Positions 41,034 through 44,058 of a stretch of DNA of 44,058 nt are shown one piece after another. Position numbers and translations under genes: made by a program. The notes under the pieces are model-generated. The model was not told the origin of the DNA. It made no database searches and saw only the letters and a list, made by a program, of their open reading frames with translations. Source of the stretch: CAZHPA01 sp964533945 (lineage in GTDB: Bacteria; Bacillota; Clostridia; Lachnospirales; WRBF01); assembly GCA_964533945.1 (NCBI GenBank), contig CAZHPA010000012.1, forward strand, positions 1 to 44,058. The letters are read 5' to 3'. How positions within the stretch are numbered: the stretch's first letter is position 1; every line of letters begins with the position of its first letter.

Positions 41034-41599
41034 AATAATTCAACAGGCAAACCAATAACATTATTAACGTCGCCGTCAATTTTTTCGACAAACTTTGAGG
41101 CTATTCCTTGAATTGCATACGAACCAGATTTATCGAAAGATTCGCCTGTTTTAACATACTCATTTATTTCATCATCTGTTAAAGACTTAAACGTAACTTT
41201 TGTGCAACAAACATCTTGCTTGAATAAAGTGTTGCCGCAATTAATAAGCGCAATAGCAAGCCCCGTGTATACACAATGCGTTTTGCCTTGAAGAAGCTTT
41301 ATCATTTCAAATGCTTCCTTTTCGTCCTTTGGCTTGCCTAATATTTTGCCATTAATTTCAACAATTGTATCGGCGGCAATTATAGTTGCATTTTCATTGC
41401 TTTTTTCTAAACATTTTTCTAAAAACTGCAAAACTGCTGCGTCAGCTTTTCTTTTTGAAACTACTTTAACAAATTCATGTGGCGGCAACGGTTGCTTAAC
41501 GTCTTCTGAAGCATTTGTTGCCATAACTTCAAATGATATGCCTTGCTCTTTTAAAAGCCGCTGTCTTTGCGGCGATGTTGAAGCTAATATTATTTTCAA
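41015..41599 (-). CDS. maf: Maf-type nucleoside triphosphate pyrophosphatase
   Basis: Maf proteins hydrolyse non-canonical or dTTP/UTP nucleotides and are linked to septum control. The N-terminal L-A-S-T-S-P-Q-R-Q-R-L-L motif, A-A-D-T-I-V with the catalytic Asp, and G-S-Y-A-I-Q-G are visible; the last resembles the dTTP/UTP-specific YhdE subgroup. The 194 residues are normal. The start is TTG at 41599 after AGGAG. The terminal L-L-K-T-L-A-F is encoded within the shared terminator. Confidence 0.92.
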   Translation of the reverse strand: MKIILASTSPQRQRLLKEQGISFEVMATNASEDVKQPLPPHEFVKVVSKRKADAAVLQFLEKCLEKSNENATIIAADTIVEINGKILGKPKDEKEAFEMIKLLQGKTHCVYTGLAIALINCGNTLFKQDVCCTKVTFKSLTDDEINEYVKTGESFDKSGSYAIQGIASKFVEKIDGDVNNVIGLPVELLKTLAF

Positions 41600-41642
41600 T
41601 GTTTTTTCTCCTGTATTTATTTTATAAAGTGAATTATAAAAC

Positions 41643-41835
41643 TAAAAATGCTACCAAAGGCAATAATAACGCTTTTAGTTTGATTTTCAAAAACTTCGCC
41701 TGCTGTTAGCTTTGAATTTACTTCCTGTATTAACCTTCCTAAAATAAACTATAAAATCGAAAGTATTTTAAAAAGCAATAACGGCGCTTTTAATTTAACT
41801 TGCAAAACCCCATTCGTTATTATAGTTATGGGTCT
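41643..41835 (-). pseudogene. Two decayed peptidoglycan-binding repeats downstream of the SpoIID-domain gene
   Basis: On the minus strand the gap after the SpoIID-domain gene still translates to worn copies of its repeat. At about 41725-41643 the frame reads S-K-L-T-A-G-E-V-F-E-N-Q-T-K-S-V-I-I-A-F, close to K-L-T-A-D-G-A-F-G-N-Q-T-K-S-A-V-I-A-F of the gene. At about 41812-41752 the frame reads I-K-S-A-V-I-A-F, with TAA stops at both places where the gene has CAA (Gln). The gap is therefore relic coding sequence. Confidence 0.8.
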
Positions 41836-41840
41836 ACTTT

Positions 41841-43892
41841 CTAAAACGAATTATAAACTTGCATAATTTTATCCCATGTACTTTTACCTACAATTCCATC
41901 AGGCGACAAGCCAAAAATGTTTTGGAAAGCAATAACAGCACTTTTAGTTTGGTTTCCAAAAGCTCCGTCTGCCGTTAGTTTTGGAATTGAAGTATACCTT
42001 GTGCCAATTTTGTTTAAATAGTTTTGAATAAGCTTAACGCTATCTCCTGAAGAACCAACTTTTAAAAGCACACCCGGATATGGAGGGGTGGAAGGCTGAG
42101 AAATAGTAGAATATACTTCAACAATTCTATTCCACGTACTTCTTCCTATAATTCCATCGGGAACTAAGCCGAACAGCTTTTGAAATTCTATAACGGCATT
42201 TTTAGTTTGAGTTCCAAACACCCCATCCGCTATTAGTTTTGGAATTGAAGGGTAGTTATTGCTAATTACGTTTAAATAGCTTTGCATAGTTTTAACGGCA
42301 TCTCCTGTTGTTCCAACAGTTAGCAAATAGCCAGGGTATGGCGGATTTATAGCAGGTGGGTTTTGGGATGGCTTGTTTGGGTCGTCAACATTTTGCAAAA
42401 TTCCGTTATAAATATCGTATAGTTTTTTCCATGTTGCCGAACCAACTATGCCGTCTTGCGTTAAGCCGAACGTTTTTTGAAACTCTATAACAGCGTTTTT
42501 TGTTTGTGCATCAAATACACCTGTTTCAACAACTGTTGGAACAGAAGAATAATAATCAGCAACATAATTTAACAAAAATTGCAAATCTTTAACAAGCTTT
42601 CCGCTTGAACCTTCTCTAATAACGGTTGTTGGCGGCGTTTTGCCTATGTTTTCTTGTATTGCTTCGCTATCAAGCTGTGCAAGCTTTGTAACTGCCGTAT
42701 AAATATATGATATTTTATACCACGTTCCTTTGTCAACAATTCCTGTTTGATTTAAATTAAAAATTCTTTGAAATTCGGAAACAGCCGCTTTTGTATCGGC
42801 TTTAAAGTTGCTGTCGACAACAAATATTTGAGGTATACTTGGGTAGTTTTTGCGTATTCGGTTTAGCTGTGTTTGAATTAACCTTACGTTATAACCAACA
42901 TCTCCAATTGCAAGTGGTCGTCCGGGGTATGATTCTTCTAAGCCTCTAATATCGTTAGTTGTATCTAAAATTGCATCGTTGCCGTAATAATGTTTAATTA
43001 TGTCGGAAGGGCTGTTGCCTTGGTTTGCCAAAGTAACTGTTCCCCATTGCGACATACCTGCACATACAACGGTTGTTCCGTTGCAGTATTGGGCAAAGTA
43101 TGGAGCCATGCTGTTAGCTTTCCTTATATAAATATTAAATATTACATCAACAATTTTATTTATGTTATCAAATATATTTCTTCCTTCAACAAAGCATTGG
43201 TCGTATTGTGTTGAATTTGTAATGTTAAAATTGTATCCACGGCTAGTATACCATTCTGTGAAAATTCTATTTAATGCAACCGAAACTTGGGCATGAACAT
43301 TTGCACTAATAGAATTAACAGGCCAAGTTGGGTAAATTTCGCTTGATGCAACGTTTTTAATATAGTCTATAAATTTTACTCTAACATTTCTTGCATCAGA
43401 AGCCGGCGTTCCCAAATGTACAACTATATATTCAGGTATATAAACACGTTCGAGTATTCTAGGTTCAGTTTTTGGGCCTTGAGGTACTCTTTCAATTTCT
43501 TGAATTAACGCATTTGGTGGTATTTCGATTGTGCTAGGAGCAATACCGATTGTGCTAAAAGTTGATGTAGCCGGAAGCGGTTTCATTTCAACAGGAAGTT
43601 GGGAAGAAATTGTATCGAAAATTTGTATGCCTCTAATTATTGCAGTATTGTACCCTTCGGCATCGACTTCCACGGAATATAAATAGTAAGGGGTTCCTCC
43701 ATATCCAGGGTCGTAAGTTAATTCTTTTTTAGGCGCTCCAAGCTTAACTCTTGTTGTATTTCCGTCGGCATCTGTTTTTAAAGTATACAAAATATTATTG
43801 TTTATGTCTCTTACTGTTACTATAGCTCCTTTTATTGGCAATGCTCCGCTTGCTGTAATAACTTGTATTTGCAAATATCCAAAACTATTCAT
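41841..43892 (-). CDS. SpoIID/LytB-domain protein with four peptidoglycan-binding domains
   Basis: The 683-residue protein starts with a beta-sandwich resembling carboxypeptidase regulatory or SpaA domains (about 3-105). A SpoIID-like domain follows (about 165-310), with S-S-E-I-Y-P-T-W-P around residue 183, holding the conserved Glu, and G-M-S-Q-W-G near 277 followed by I-I-K-H-Y-Y-G. Four PG_binding_1 domains begin at about 329, 427, 527 and 612, each ending with D-G-I-V-G-x-x-T-W. SpoIID is a lytic transglycosylase in spore engulfment. No signal peptide is visible, which is odd for a wall enzyme unless it acts inside the mother cell. ATG 43892 is chosen because GGAGG lies six bases before it. 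Confidence 0.85.
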   Translation of the reverse strand: MNSFGYLQIQVITASGALPIKGAIVTVRDINNNILYTLKTDADGNTTRVKLGAPKKELTYDPGYGGTPYYLYSVEVDAEGYNTAIIRGIQIFDTISSQLPVEMKPLPATSTFSTIGIAPSTIEIPPNALIQEIERVPQGPKTEPRILERVYIPEYIVVHLGTPASDARNVRVKFIDYIKNVASSEIYPTWPVNSISANVHAQVSVALNRIFTEWYTSRGYNFNITNSTQYDQCFVEGRNIFDNINKIVDVIFNIYIRKANSMAPYFAQYCNGTTVVCAGMSQWGTVTLANQGNSPSDIIKHYYGNDAILDTTNDIRGLEESYPGRPLAIGDVGYNVRLIQTQLNRIRKNYPSIPQIFVVDSNFKADTKAAVSEFQRIFNLNQTGIVDKGTWYKISYIYTAVTKLAQLDSEAIQENIGKTPPTTVIREGSSGKLVKDLQFLLNYVADYYSSVPTVVETGVFDAQTKNAVIEFQKTFGLTQDGIVGSATWKKLYDIYNGILQNVDDPNKPSQNPPAINPPYPGYLLTVGTTGDAVKTMQSYLNVISNNYPSIPKLIADGVFGTQTKNAVIEFQKLFGLVPDGIIGRSTWNRIVEVYSTISQPSTPPYPGVLLKVGSSGDSVKLIQNYLNKIGTRYTSIPKLTADGAFGNQTKSAVIAFQNIFGLSPDGIVGKSTWDKIMQVYNSF

Positions 43893-43922
43893 ATTAAACC
43901 TCCGCTTTTTTATATATAAAAT

Positions 43923-43951
43923 TATATACAAAAAGCGGTGTTGCCTTGCAA
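43923..43951 (-). promoter_or_regulatory. Possible promoter for the SpoIID-domain gene
   Basis: On the minus strand TTGCAA (43951-43946) and TATATA (43928-43923) are separated by 17 bases, 30 bases before the ATG. The -10 is imperfect, and a sporulation sigma factor could be used instead. Confidence 0.35.
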
Positions 43952-43972
43952 GTACACTTTTAAAAAGCCCAT

Positions 43973-44058
43973 TTACAATATATATGTTCGCTGTAAATAT
44001 TTTTTAGCTTTTCTCAATTGTTCTAAACGTTTTGATGTTGCATATATATAAATGTATG
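43973..44058 (-). CDS. Possible 3' end of a gene cut by the window edge
   Basis: One minus-strand frame is open from the window edge to TAA at 43975-43973. It encodes a basic, helical tail (S-K-R-L-E-Q-L-R-K-A-K-K-Y-L-Q-R). With about 27 codons visible it could be the end of a real protein or chance. Confidence 0.3.
   Translation of the reverse strand, partial: YIYIYATSKRLEQLRKAKKYLQRTYIL

Overview
The window comes from a low-G+C, endospore-forming member of the Clostridia (Firmicutes). An alpha/beta-type small acid-soluble spore protein, a YtxC-like sporulation protein, a SpoIID-domain protein and families typical of Clostridia (DUF6106, DUF5721) support this. So do the gene order dnaN-yaaA-recF-gyrB-gyrA and the many sigma-A promoters of TTGACA-N17-TATAAT type. 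I cannot name the genus. No rRNA, tRNA, CRISPR array or complete prophage was seen.

Layout. (1) 1-1071: the left end holds a broken sigma-70 fragment, then a chromosomal origin. The origin has five co-oriented DnaA boxes, a candidate DnaA-trio tract, AT-rich DNA bounded by an inverted repeat, and an alternating purine-pyrimidine hairpin. dnaA is not in its usual place before dnaN. (2) 1072-8437: the origin operon dnaN, yaaA, recF, gyrB, gyrA; dnaN sits between two copies of a ~108-bp repeat. (3) 8515-15839: a spore protein gene, hslO, a shortened ytxC-like gene, thrS, two small membrane proteins, guaB and ispG. ispG lacks any ATG/GTG/TTG at its proper start and appears to begin at ATA. (4) 16052-21391, minus strand: a 1779-residue secreted mosaic of subtilisin, Ig-like, GLUG, LRR and dockerin modules. 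(5) 21588-25107: aroF-aroA (overlapping) and a malic enzyme. (6) 25165-27557, minus strand: a DUF5721 gene and htpG, with a perfect CIRCE operator between them. (7) 27600-28515: a decayed IS200/IS605-type tnpB element with two right-end-like hairpins. (8) 28584-32703: a THUMP-type rRNA methyltransferase and a poly-HAMP chemoreceptor. (9) 32751-37746, minus strand: HD-GYP-like protein, LytR-CpsA-Psr protein, and glgB with a hairpin between its Shine-Dalgarno and start. (10) 37913-41007: a lone Sfp-type phosphopantetheinyl transferase, a P-loop ATPase, and an unrecognised 330-residue protein coupled to a MerR-like mini-protein. (11) 41015-44058, minus strand: maf, decayed peptidoglycan-binding repeats, a SpoIID-domain protein with four intact copies of that repeat, and possibly the end of a further gene.

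Most of the window is housekeeping: replication, supercoiling, translation, purine, isoprenoid and aromatic biosynthesis, chaperones and envelope. The points most worth a second look are the missing dnaA and the origin architecture, the ATA-start ispG, GyrB/GyrA residues matching quinolone-resistance positions, the CIRCE-controlled htpG, the hairpin leader of glgB, the pseudogenised repeats downstream of the SpoIID-domain gene, the dimeric LRR array in the dockerin protease, and the tnpB relic beside a methyltransferase promoter.
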